Source of the DNA: Cruorifilaria tuberocauda
Taxonomy: Eukaryota > Nematoda > Chromadorea > Rhabditida > Onchocercidae
Assembly: GCA_013365365.1 (NCBI GenBank)
Contig: JABVXU010000036.1
Span: 215,737 to 279,736 of the forward strand
DNA: 64,000 bases
Direction of reading: 5' to 3'
Positions 44,642 through 61,573 of the stretch are shown in pieces. Each line of letters starts with the position of its first letter. The first letter of the stretch is position 1. The notes beneath the pieces are model-generated. The model saw only the letters and a program-made list of their open reading frames with translations, did not search any database and was not told the origin of the DNA. The translations under genes and the position numbers were made by a program.

Positions 44642-45088
44642 CAATTAGCTAATTTCTTCTTCATCGAATCCAATCATCAATGTTAGTCCTACTACTGCAA
44701 AACGTACCTATGTTGCAATTGCTTAGGCTACAAACTATCCTATCGCAATTCAAGCACAGACCCGTTCGTATATTATTATGAGTGGACAGTGAATGAGAGT
44801 GGTTAGCACTGCTCGGTAGGTGACAGTATTAAGGAATTGAGTTACTAAGCACAATTATTTCGATCTTATACATTGCTCAAATACGATGGCTTAAGCAAGC
44901 CATTTCATTTATACAAGGATCCTGTACTACACATATACTTTAGATCTGCTCACCTTTATTTGCTTATATTAAGATGATACTCAGGCCTGTTACTACGTCC
45001 TCCATACAATTACGTATATTATCTGTTTCAACGATACTAAGGAACGAACATAATACATTTCTATTTCGTTCTCGTCTTCCACAAAAAA

Positions 45089-45764
45089 ATGTACAGAGTC
45101 CTTTCGCCGATCCGACGCGCACAAGAGTGAGTTATTTTTAGTGAAGATTTAGATTCTGCTAAATTTGAACTGAAAATTTTTTCGCAAGAACTTTTTTAAT
45201 CTAAGAGACATGGCGTGAACTAATTTTTTCTTGGGATGACAAGTCGGTATTAAGTCACCGTATTCCTGTTTTTATGAACTTCAAGATATATTTTTACTTG
45301 CGAATGCATAGAATTTTTTCGCCGAATTTGAAGAGCTGGTGTGCCAGATTTATTCATTAATAAGTGCTTTGTTCCTTCTATTTAGTGACTCGCAAAATTT
45401 TCGTAATTGATGTTGCAAAATTAACTTCGTGCAGTTTAATTGAAATGGCAAAAATGTTAGGAGTATTTTCGAATTTGTATTTGAGAACGAATCTTTTTTA
45501 TTGGATAGTATTTTTAACCGATTTTATAGGAATTATATTAATGAGTTTCTAAATTCATCCATATGTCTTGTAAATTTTGCAAATTTTTTGCAGGTTGAAA
45601 TCCAAAATGAAGTTTTTTTCACAGTAAAACGTCCCGCAGAAGATGTGACTTCGAATTCATCAAATCTTTTGGTTAAAGCATTCTCAAAATCAGCGATGTT
45701 AACTATGAAATTTCCTTATTTTAGAGTTAATAACAAAGTAATTTTGAACTGTTGTTTTTTTTAA
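45089..45764 (+). CDS. unresolved plus-strand exons, unknown product
   Basis: Exon-like pieces without a consistent model. At 45089-45126 an ATG opens MYRVLSPIRRAQE, like a mitochondrial presequence, and ends at a GTGAGT donor in phase 2. At 45386-45507 a TTTAG acceptor precedes KIFVIDVAKLTSCSLIEMAK. At 45594-45764 a TTTTTTGCAG acceptor precedes VEIQNEVFFTVKRPAEDV, ending at a TAA. The last two join in phase 0, but the first does not join the second. Divergent from TIM50. I do not recognise the protein. Confidence 0.25.
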
Positions 45765-46786
45765 TACATTTAAAAGAGAAGAGAAACTATATCATTTTCA
45801 CAGAAGGATATTTTTCTGAGTTAATAACTTGGAATTTGTGTTTTCAAGGAGCCTATGTCTTTGGAAAAGGACATTTTGTGACAACGTCACACAAGACATT
45901 GGTCTTTCAGGAAAGGAGCTGAAAATGTTTTCATCAACGTTATAACAATAAGCATTTTCGAACCAATGAAATGAGGTTAGCTCGTTGCAAACGAAGCTTC
46001 AGATGATAAAGATAACAGATATACATGTTGATTGATTTTGAATATTTAGATTTTGGATGCTTTCATTTTATATTTCATATTTAGCACCAAACTGCTTCTA
46101 AGAGAAATTCAACGCAGAACGAGCCCTTCATTTATTTTTGTTTCCATAATAGTTTAATCTCTTATGCAGTGATCGATATTATTGTGATAATCACCAAATT
46201 TATTTTATTTATTTGAAACAAGGGTAACAAATTGTATTATCTTTTTTTCTTGTCGGTAATGTTCTTTCACCAAACTAATTTGTCACTCTTATAAAGGATG
46301 ATAAAGCTATGGAATAAAGCCTGAGAAAAATTCACAGGAAATTTTCATATTATGGAACCCGGACAAAAGAATTTAGAGTGTAGATTGTGGTAGCACGTGA
46401 ATAGTTGTGGTATATCTGAAGCACTGCTGTGGAGCATGCAGATGACCTCAAATGGATAAAATTTTTTGTAAACACAGCACGCGAATAGTTCTGGTGGAGT
46501 ATGCAAATTGTCTTGCTGATAGTGCAAGAAATCCCAATGTAAAAAATAAAATAATTATTGTTAGAGTTGGTGAGACGCAGGTGGTCTGTACTTGACATTT
46601 TCAAGAAAAGGTAAGAAGTTATGAAAGCTTTGCAATAAATACATTAGTAGGGGTCAATACTCATTAGGAGTTTTACAAAGATCAAGCAATGGCACAAGTC
46701 AGGCTGATTTGCATGCTTCAGAATGGCGCTAATGAGTGGCAGGTATTTTTATTCAGTTAATAAATAGTAATTGAGGCAAAATTTTC
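45765..46786. other. intergenic, short direct repeat
   Basis: No supported gene. AGCAC(G/C)-GAATAGTT-TGG occurs twice (46392-46410 and 46476-46494), each followed by a TGGAG(C/T)ATGCA block. An 18-codon frame at 46689-46742 ending at a donor-like site does not fit the phase of the next gene. Confidence 0.4.
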
Positions 46787-46799
46787 AGCAACTAGAAAA
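46787..46799 (+). promoter_or_regulatory. probable spliced-leader acceptor of the PP1-like gene
   Basis: AAAATTTTCAG (AG at 46787-46788) leaves an 11-base leader before ATG 46800. No upstream exon joins in frame. Confidence 0.5.
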
Positions 46800-48714
46800 A
46801 TGACGGAAATCAGTGTCGACGATTTGATCTTACGATTGTTGAGTGTTGGGAAACCGGATAAAGGTCTCACGAAAACTGTTCGTGAGCCTGAAATCGTATC
46901 ACTTTGCCGTGAGTTCCTTTTTAGAAATCGTTTGGTATGGTGGTCTGATATAATTTAGCAAGTAAGAATATTGAACACTGATTGAACAAATTAAGACGCG
47001 ATGGCGGTAATACGACAGCAGAAGAAGTTGGTTTCAATAGTCATGACTCTAATTGTGATAAAGAAATCACCTCAATCATAGCACGCATAAATTTCGGGGC
47101 GGAAAAGGAGTAGGGTGGGATCTTCTTTTAATAAATATCTTATTGTCTGTACTACCGAACAAAGTAAAGTACGTAAAATTTTTATTTCTAGATCAAGAGA
47201 ATAATTCTTGGTTGTCAATAGCAGTCACAAAACTTAGCTTTTTCGAATTCAACTGATTTCTTAAAATATCTTAAAATTTAGATAAAGCCCGTGAAATTTT
47301 TATGGCACAACCATCATTGATCGAAATCGACCCCCCAGTTCGCATTTGCGGTGATACACATGGTCAGTACGGTGACTTATTACGGATCTTTGATCTTGGT
47401 GGTTTTCCTCCTCTTGCCAATTACTTATTCTTGGGTGATTATATAGATCGTGGACAACAGAATCTCGAGACTATCATACTGCTATTTTGTTACAAGGTCT
47501 GCCTTATTATTTATGATCAAAAATGTTTCGATCTTGCAAAGATTTATCAATGCAATGAAATCTTCAATAGAAGAAGGCATTGATTTAAAGTGGCCAGGAA
47601 TCATGCGAAATTTAACAGATTTATTTCCAGCATTTGAACCTTGCTATCGAGCATTTATTCTTTCTGTCTATCTTAATAATCTTAAAGCTGAACATTTTTC
47701 ACATAGGTGAAGTTTCCAAATAATTTCTTTTTATTACGCGGAAACCACGAATGCGCTAATGTTAATCGGGTTTATGGCTTTTATGAAGAATGTATGCGGC
47801 GTTTTAATTCAGCTCAATTGTGGCAAAATTTTCAGGTTCGGGAAATTTAATTTAATTCAATTTTTGATCATATTTTTTCCACGTATATTCAATTGTATTG
47901 GAAAGTTTTTTAAGTTTTAAACAGTAATTACGTGAGAATTGCTCAAATCAATCAGTATTTAATATGAAGTGAATGACATATCTAATTATTCCATTATTAG
48001 TTCTGCAAACTTACAAGTATCAAGTCGAAATTATTGGATGAATTGTACATTAAATAACTTAGTTTTGCAGGACACATTTCAGTACATGCCACTAACAGCA
48101 CTTATTGGTGAGCGCATATTGTGTATGCATGGTGGCATATCGCCGCAATTAAAAAGTCTTCAACAGTTGCGAGAAATTAAGCGACCAACCAACGTCGCAA
48201 GTCCGTCGCTCGAAATGGATTTATTGTGGGCAGATCCGGTAGTAGGTATCAGTGGATTTCAAATGAATATGCGAGGCGCTTCATTTGGATTTGGATCAGA
48301 TATTTTAACTGCATTATGTAAAGAACTGAATATTGACATGGTGAGAAACTGAACATTCTTTAGCGCATTTAATAAAAAATGGCGAAACAAAACATAAAAT
48401 TGAATAAACATAAAATAAAAAAACAAACATAAAATTTCAGCAGTGTTTTAAAATAAATAATTCATTTTCTTTCTTAAATAATTTGCAAGTTACAGATAGC
48501 TCGTGCTCATCAAGTTGTACAAGATGGATACGAATTTTTCGGAACCCGTAAATGTGTCACCATATTCTCTGCACCTCATTATTGTGGACAATTTGACAAT
48601 GCTGCAGCAGTAATGTCCGTTGATGAAAACCTTCTATGCTCATTTCAGATTTTGAGGCCAACTATAGGCCGGGCTGCTACTAAAATTATACCAACCTCCA
48701 TGGGGAAGTGGTAA
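46800..48714 (+). CDS. PP1-class serine/threonine protein phosphatase, divergent
   Basis: Metal-dependent catalytic subunit that removes phosphate from Ser/Thr. Exons: 46800-46908, 47282-47496, 47707-47835, 48071-48340, 48496-48714, giving 313 residues (typical PP1 about 330). All signature motifs are present: GDTHGQY (usually GDIHGQY), [45 protein letters not shown]. Metal ligands and the catalytic His are therefore intact. It lacks a long C-terminal tail and differs from the highly conserved somatic PP1 at many positions, resembling the fast-evolving nematode PP1 paralogues such as sperm-enriched GSP-3/GSP-4; that comparison is from memory. An ATTTTCAG acceptor 11 bases upstream of the ATG suggests SL trans-splicing. 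Two further small plus-strand genes follow. Confidence 0.93.
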
Positions 48715-49534
48715 CTATTTATATGCAAATAAAGAATGAATCATACGGTCAGCTTATGGTGTGTCAAAAGAGCAAGAAAGTGTCAATCGTGTTGCTCCAA
48801 AAAGATTCTTTGCAGTTATCAATTTAATTGCAGCTGATAGTATTTGAAACTAAGTTATTGGAAAATCATATTTTTTCCACGTATATTCAAAAAATATATT
48901 GTGTCAAATTTCATTTATAAATTTTTACTGTTTCAATAAATCGGTGGCATATAATTCAACTATATAATTCTTTCCAATTATTAATTACTTGAAAAAAAAA
49001 CGATTCGTACGGCTGGACATTTTTATCCTCTGCCGTTCCAAATTTACATGAAAGTAAATTTCTCTAATCTAATCGGATATTTAAAAATGCGGTTGGAGTG
49101 ATATCAGTGTCATTTATTATTTGAGTGGCGTCACGTGTAGAAGGTTTCATCTGCAAATGTATTTGAATCTCATCAAAACAACACTGCTCATGCTATCAAT
49201 CATCTCTGAGGTGTTTTGGCCTATATTTTTAGAATTATTCTTTAGCATACGAATATTTTGGTAGAAGAATCACTAGCCCTGACCACAATCAGTTAATGCT
49301 CATAATTTCTTCTATCTGATGACTTTTATCATTTGTGGAATAGATGAATATATCAACTTACTTTCATTGTTGTTTGATGTCTTATGGCAGTCATAAATCA
49401 GAAAAATATATAGTTTCGATATGAGTTTTATGACAGTCAAAAAAAGTACCAAAAAATATGGCCCATCTCAAATAAGGAATACAACATTATTGATATTCTA
49501 ATATCATTTTTAACCATAACTTCAAAGTTTTCAG
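48715..49534. other. intergenic between plus-strand genes
   Basis: No exon recognised. The gap of about 0.8 kb is long for a classical nematode operon spacer. An SL-type acceptor, AGTTTTCAG, ends it at 49533-49534. Confidence 0.4.
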
Positions 49535-49576
49535 AAAAAATTATGGAAAAATGAGAAATCACTCGCTAGAAGTTAC

Positions 49577-50216
49577 ATGGATAAAAAGTATATATCCACA
49601 TTCATCAATAATTTTGTAGATGCAACAGAAATTATCACAGATTATGAGCTATCAGCACCGGTAAAATATATCAGGAAACAACTTGCTGAAGTAGAAATGA
49701 AGTAAGTTACGATATCATTTGAAATAATTATTACTAGCAAATATTATCAGTTCAAGTCTTACTTAAAGAACAATATAGTTTGGTATATTTCAGATCATAT
49801 GCTACAATTCTGATAACATCAGCAGTAGTAGTTGCATTGTTAACATTTATTTGTCTAATCGTTATGTTGCATATCTTTATCTACATGAGATGGGGCATCA
49901 CTCGTCAACTCATTCTTCTCAATGCGAAGGTTATTTTTGTTTCTGTATTTTCAAGTATAAGTTCCACCATATAACGAAACTAAAAGAGAGTAAAGAAGTT
50001 GATGATGAGGACGATAAGAACGATATTTGTGATTTTCAAAGAATATTTCTGGTATTAAAGGTATGTTCGCTTGAGTCACGTCTTGGAACACGCCAATTGT
50101 CGGAAGAATTGCAAAAGAAATTATGTGACGAAATCGGAATCACATTTAAAACTATCCAAAGTGAACGACAGAAATTCGCTCAGGAAGTTGTCAATGGTAT
50201 TTTAAAGATATTGTAA
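49577..50216 (+). CDS. single-pass membrane protein, unknown family
   Basis: Favoured exons: 49577-49701, 49794-49860, 49956-50216, giving 150 residues. The N-terminal 40 or so residues (MDKKYISTFINNFVDATEII) precede one strong transmembrane helix (ILITSAVVVALLTFICLI). A basic then acidic segment (KESKEVDDEDDKND) follows, then a helical C-terminus (TRQLSEELQKKLCDEIG). No known domain was recognised. The junction after the helix is uncertain: the chosen donor is weak (GTTATG) but joins a strong TTTTCAAG acceptor in phase 0. The alternative reads on to 49929 and uses a poor acceptor near 49988. The frame is open to the acceptor at 49534, and a uORF (ATG GAA AAA TGA, 49543-49554) lies in the leader. 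Orientation means the charged half is probably cytoplasmic. Confidence 0.5.
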
Positions 50217-50634
50217 ACAAGTAGAACTCTATTCTTTCGCAAACATGTCTTCATTTTTTATAATTTATTGTGGCAAAAAATTTCACATAGACTGGTATCT
50301 TGTACTGATCAGCTAATTTTTTTTATTCTTAAATTTCAACCTCCCTTTCATATATTAATATCTTATTTGTGATCAATAAAAGCTCCGAAAATCTTAAAAA
50401 TCTTTATAGAATGGAAGATAAGCATGATAAAAATATAATATTTTTCACAAATCCTTAATTTGCTTATAAAGAATAAATCTCTTGTCAGCTTTTACTGATC
50501 CTGTTTGAAAAAATTTTTTCATTGTCAGTAATTGCTTCACGAGTAAATTAATGCCAAAAATTATAGCATTAAATATATAAAATTCTTGAATAATGGGAAG
50601 TATGAGAAATAATTAAGATTTTAAATTTCGTCAG
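50217..50634. other. intergenic spacer with SL-type acceptor
   Basis: No exon seen. It ends in AATTTCGTCAG (AG at 50633-50634), 11 bases before the ATG of the next gene, consistent with trans-splicing. Confidence 0.4.
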
Positions 50635-50645
50635 AAGAAAGAAAA

Positions 50646-51654
50646 ATGGTTGAAGAGGTGGTAAAATCAGAAAACGAGCCTCAATATGAAACAATGCGCG
50701 GAATAGGCAATGAAGTATTCACTGCCAAAAAAGGAAGTGGTACAGCTTGTATTTTTTTAGAATGAAACAATAGACAATCGATACATAATAATCGACAAAT
50801 TATACAGAGACATCTTTTACAGAGAAGAATATCCTTAAACCTAAAGATCAAAATCTTCCTTTCGAAAAGCAAGCTGAAGGTAATTGATTTTCAAATGCTT
50901 TTTCCTTGGAAAATACATTCTTTGAAATTAAATTTGGAGCTGGAGAGCTGGAATCGAATTCTTAATTCATTCTTCTAAATTCTAACAAATTTGCAGATGA
51001 CCATTATGAGAATATGCCAAAACGTAAGTTTCTTTTTTAATTTTATTCAATAAATCATATTCCACCATTATTCTCCATGTTGCAAGTTTTGATTTAAATT
51101 GTTAGTTAAAATAAATAGATCGGTTATTGATGAATTGTTGCGTTGCAAGAGAGTATTACTGAAACTGTTTCGGTAAATTTATAAAAATTAGGGAAGGAAA
51201 CTAAAGACTCGAATCGAAAAAATCAGAGAACTATTTGTAACTATGACTTTAAAACCATAATAAAAAAAGCTGCTCCATGGCAATCTTCTGAGAACTGAGA
51301 AGTTATGCTAAATTACTTCCAATATATATTTTAGACATATGAAATTACAAATATCAATAAGCTGAACAAAATTTGGAGTTTGAAAAAGAGTATCAAGTTT
51401 TTATGGATTTTGAAATTCTGAATATCATTAATTTTTCAGCAGATAAGAAGGCACCAACAAAAACCTCAAAAAGTGAGCGTTTTTTATTTTATTACAAACT
51501 TACTTCAAATGTATATCTATTTTTAACCAAGAAAAGATGGTGAATTTTTGAAAACGAGCAAGTGGAATTTTACTGCTATGCGAGGTAATCAAAAGTTAAA
51601 ACAGTTACAGGATCAGCCACTGCACCAACACAACAAGTTGAGATTAAAGATTAG
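50646..51654 (+). CDS. small tyrosine-motif protein made of phase-1 mini-exons
   Basis: Exons: 50646-50736, 50823-50879, 50997-51023, 51440-51472, 51611-51654, giving 83 residues. Every internal junction is phase 1, so each mini-exon (27-57 bases) can be kept or skipped without shifting frame. The protein is highly charged and likely disordered. It has no signal peptide or membrane segment. It carries the YxxM-type motifs QYETM (exon 1) and HYENM (exon 3), and the C-terminus is Lys/Thr-rich (KKAPTKTSKRSATAPTQQ). Function unknown. YxxM can bind SH2 domains when phosphorylated, but nothing here proves phosphorylation. A second copy of the exon 1 motif lies just downstream (51852-51943), perhaps an alternative 3' end of the same gene. 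Confidence 0.5.
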
Positions 51655-51851
51655 CTCGTTATTAAATACTTATTAGAAGAAATTCATTAAAAGAAACATT
51701 ATAATACTTTTATTATGTTTGAAAAAATATTAAGATCAGTCAGAAGATAAATGTAACGAAGCATTTAACTGAAATATTTGAAGGAATAGTTCAAAATTAA
51801 TATCTTTAGTTGCATCGTATGTTTGTTTTATTTGAAATCATGCAATTGCAG

Positions 51852-52592
51852 TACCGGAAATTGCCGGTACGGTAGATCAAGCAGATCCAAAGTATCAAAC
51901 ACTTCATGGTTTGGATAATGAAAAAGTTTTCGCTGAGAAAAAAGGTAATTTAACTAAAACATAGATTAATCCAGATTAATCGTAATAAAAGCTGTCGCAG
52001 TTTCAGTGTATCTTTGCTCTGTAATAGATCTTTGGCTACAGCTGCAATTCCGATGTGTAATTATGACTATGACACTTACCATACCATACGATCTCTATAT
52101 TTCGTTCTTGTTAAGTCTGAGCTTAAGAGAATTTTTTCAATTTGAAATATCCGTTGTAATTGCAGAAATTGCATTGAAATTTATGATTTCTTGTCTAATT
52201 TAACCATTATTTTCAGAAGTCACACTGCAGGAAATACAAGAAAAGCGTAATTTTTACATTTTCCTTTATATGCTATTTCAAAAATGATCATTGGGAACTG
52301 TAAGTGGTGTAATAACATGAATGTGATGAAACAAAGAATCCACGTTTTTTGCCTTGAATAATTTTTGGTAAACGAAATCTGGAAAAATTATCTGATTTCA
52401 AAAGAAGCTCTTCTCTAACTTTCCACTCTTTCCTTCCTCTTACTAATTACTCTTACTTGATTTTAATTCAAAAAATATGTCTCTCTTTCTCAAAATTTCC
52501 TTTATTTTTTCAGTTCTAATAAGTAAATATATCGAAAATAATGTTTTTTTCAGCTTAAAAAGAGTCGAAAGAAGATAATTGACATCTGAATC
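51852..52592 (+). CDS. alternative 3' exons or paralogous copy of the mini-exon gene
   Basis: Exon 51852-51943 encodes DPKYQTLHGLDNEKVFAEKK, clearly related to EPQYETMRGIGNEVFTAKK in the first exon of the preceding gene. It has phase-1 boundaries on both sides, as does exon 52217-52246 (EVTLQEIQEK). A terminal exon may follow after TTTTTTCAG at 52513, or after TTTTTTTCAG at 52553, where it would end within two codons. No ATG opens this unit, so it would be reached by skipping the stop-containing exon 51611-51654 or belong to a partial duplicate. Confidence 0.4.
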
Positions 52593-52599
52593 TGCACCC

Positions 52600-53027
52600 T
52601 CCCTATATGATATATATTTAACATTGTTTTTTATCCAGACTTCTGTAATATTTTCAAATCGAAAAATATATGACTGGAAATAATCTGTTTCAGAATTTCT
52701 CGCCACAATCCTACATATCCGACTAAATAGTTCCTTTTTCATCCTTATCAGCTAATCATTAATTTGAATAACAACTATTAAATTCAAAACAAACTGTAAT
52801 AAAAATTAATCCCTCTCTCGCTAATACGTTACAACTGAACAAGCAATTATGAGTGGATAAATATAATAATATTTACCTATATTATGACGTAACCAACTGT
52901 ACGTCGAAACTATAAAAACTTAATAAGCAAAAGATTAGATATCGACAAGTTTGAATAAAAATTGAAATAAATGGAGAGGGAAAGTAGTGAAAGGAAATAA
53001 TTTAGATGAGTTTTTCACTCCATTACA
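52600..53027. other. intergenic, no supported gene
   Basis: A 99-codon minus-strand frame (52443-52742) overlaps this stretch but lacks coding character; see rejected items. Confidence 0.4.
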
Positions 53028-53321
53028 TTAAGTGAGGGAATGCTCGAGAGTAAAAGCAAAATATTCACCACGTTCAAATATTTCACAATCTTGAGCTGGG
53101 ATTATAATGTTGCATTCCGGTTCCACAGTGTAGTCGTGACTAGCGGAGACTTGATAAGTGGAGGGAAGGAGAATATGGTCATTATAGGGGTGCCGGGGGC
53201 AGATGAGGTAAGTAGGGGATAGTGCTAATTCTTCTGGGAAAGGTGAAGCAGGTCGGTTGGAGCATTCCTGCAATTCTGAGTTTTCGTTCTTTCTTGAAAT
53301 TGTTTCTTTGCTTCCATTCAT
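53028..53321 (-). CDS. orphan ORF head-to-head with akt-1
   Basis: Frame open on the minus strand from about 53408 to a TAA at 53028-53030, in sequence less AT-rich than its surroundings. First in-frame ATG at 53321 gives 97 residues, starting MNGSKETISRKNENS and including LSPTYLICPRHPYNDHILL and CNIIIPAQDCEIFERGEYF. An acceptor-like ATTCAG (exon side 53376) precedes it, so it may be trans-spliced or have an upstream exon inside akt-1. No family recognised, and no signal peptide or membrane helix. Only 167 bases separate its ATG from the akt-1 ATG on the other strand. Confidence 0.4.
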   Translation of the reverse strand: MNGSKETISRKNENSELQECSNRPASPFPEELALSPTYLICPRHPYNDHILLPSTYQVSASHDYTVEPECNIIIPAQDCEIFERGEYFAFTLEHSLT

Positions 53322-53488
53322 ATCTTCAACTAATGATGTAACAGTGATTTTGACATAGTTATGCTGTCCACCTCTACTGAATTCTTCAATTTTTTTGCAG
53401 TTTTCCAAGATAATTTTTCACAATTTCATATTGATATTCTTATAAGAGAAAAAATGTTTAGGAATATATTTATAAAGGGAAAAGTGGT

Positions 53489-59082
<5,594 letters not shown>

Positions 59083-61573
59083 TGCTGTATAATTAAATTT
59101 ATTGATGGGCAAACTCATTTTCGAAGTCAGTTTCTTACAGAGATTTTTAAATTTACTTGGTTCTATTTTGAAGTATTTTTTGCTTTTGTTCGTGGTTTTA
59201 TTTAGTGGTTCGTTAATTTGTTTTCAGATTTCAAATATGTCAAGAATAAAGCATGAAAATAATAGTTTTAAATCTTAGAAATCTTTTATCTTATATAGTT
59301 GTACAGGAAACAGGTCATGTCGGTGCTGTATTTATCTTTTTTTGAATTTAATTTGTACGTTTCTCCTATTTAATTATTCCCTATTTTTATGAAATTTTTA
59401 ACTGCACTTTCCTCATGAATTTATATTTTCATTGTTGTACTTTATTATTGGTATATGTTTATTCATTTACAATGTTTTATGTTTCTTCTCTCAGAGATTT
59501 GATGAAGTATACGTTTAGCGGGTTCTGAGTTTCCTAAAGTTATTTAAATTTATTGAGTTCAAATGCTAATAAATCATATATCTTGGAAAAGAACATTGGG
59601 TATTGAATTATTGTGTGTCGTCGATTTTGGTTTCTTTTCACAAGTCAACCGTTAATGGTAGATTCTCATGTCTTTTTTTGTGTAATGTTATGCTATATTT
59701 CATGTTTTCATGTTTTTTCCATTTGTTTTTTTCATGCTTGTATTCACTTAATTTTCTGAGGTATCTGCGTAATTTGCATAGCAAAATGTTGATTTCCTTT
59801 TCTCTCATATTTTTTTGAACGAAATCTGTACTTATATTAATAAATGAGATACGTAATTCGCTAGTGTCTTTCAATGTCGTTCTATTTTTGCGATGTTATT
59901 GAATATGTCTTTACAGTTGATTTTTCCTTATTTATGAAATAAAAATTGAAGGAGGAGTAATGAATGATACTGAACTCTACAAATGTTACGCTGCCCTGCT
60001 TTAGGTTCGAAAGTTAGAACATTGAACCGAACACTCTTAGAACATTGATATGAAGGTAAAGACCGCAATTTCTACGATTTTATGGAAAGAAGTATATAAG
60101 TGTGGAATTTCAAAACTCTTCTTTTAGGATTATTCATTGGAATCGGAAAATGAGAATCAAATTCTATTACTAGATATGAAGGTTTAAAATCAGAGTTTAG
60201 TTTAGCAGAGACTAGAATAAAAATAACTTCTAAAGCATTTTCATGCTGCTTATTCGCTAATGTTGCAAAGAAGAAAGTTATTGGAGTATATTATCGAATT
60301 GGTAGCAAATTGTAAAACTTATGAGAAAAATAAATGCGTCTTTTCTTGAAAATAATATTCATAGTTACATTATTTTTCAGTCAACAACTATCCTCAAATC
60401 AACTGTGAAATGGTCGAGTTTTTGTTTAGCTTTGTATTACAATTACTAATTCCAAGTTTCACTACAACATTCTGTACTATAATTCATTATTCACAATATT
60501 AATGAAGGGGCAGTCTGTTGGATGGGGTGATTTAGATTAATCTTATTATTTTCAAATAAATTCTAACTATAAAAGAGCATCCCTTCTTCAAATAAATAGT
60601 TAATTTAACATGATAAGAAATATTTCATGCTAGAATAAAGATGGACTGTGGAGCTGATCTTTTTACCAACTGTTGATTGTTTGAAGTTAAACGAGAAATA
60701 CTTCTCGCCAAATAATCATAATTATCCTGGAGACTATCTTTAACACGTACTGTTTTTCACTATGTCTTTCATTATCAAGAAGCAAAATCAAAACAGTACT
60801 ATTTTTTATCCTTAAGAAATGCTTCTTATTTCGTCAAATTCTTATTTAAAATAAGACTTAAAGTCTATCCAAGAATGCAAATTTCCAGTTTTTCTAAAAG
60901 TACAGAATAAGTCTTAGATTATTTGCTTGTTACTATTGAAATCAAAAGAACAAATAAATAATATCATAACGATAATAACCTAAGCACCTCATTTGAATTT
61001 AAAATCAATTATGGATATATTAACTAAAATTTATGGAATTATTTTGATAAAGGAAAACTTGTCTGTTACTAATAGCCATTAACTATTAAGAAAGCTGATG
61101 AAGTGATTAATTAATTAATAAATATATGCAGATTTAAAACAACGACGAGAGATAGAAACTTGTTTATAACATTAATACAATAATATTGACAAATAGCCAC
61201 ATGTTCAATAAAAAAGTCCTTGGGATTAAGCGCATCTATTAAATTTTCTTGTGAATTGTTTGAAAATGAGCAAGTCACAGCTGTAATTTCTTAAAAATTC
61301 ATGAGAAACGATATAGCTAAATGATCTAAACTTCAAATTTAGTGATGAAAAAACCTTCATTTGAATTTTATTCAAATATTTCTACTGCTTGCCTTTTTTC
61401 ATACAAGTGCATGTTTGCAAAATAAAAACACTTTAAAAAATGATCGTACCCATATCGCACATAATATTATCGATTTACAACATATAAAAGTATACGTTTA
61501 GTAAACCAAGATTTTTAGAATCTTTGTAATTTGAATGAACTTTAAAAAAATTAATTCACTAAATAAACTTACA
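59083..61573. other. convergent intergenic region between akt-1 and ric-4
   Basis: No exon recognised. Holds both 3' UTRs. Confidence 0.5.

Noticed and set aside
46689..46742. 18-codon ATG exon ahead of the PP1-like gene
   Set aside because: It ends in phase 0, but the following acceptor needs phase 1 to reach ATG 46800. The acceptor is better read as a trans-splice site.
52443..52742. 99-codon minus-strand ORF starting MKKELFSRICRIV
   Set aside because: Composition matches AT-rich background, it lies antisense to possible 3' exons of the mini-exon gene, and frames of 85-95 codons occur by chance elsewhere in the window.
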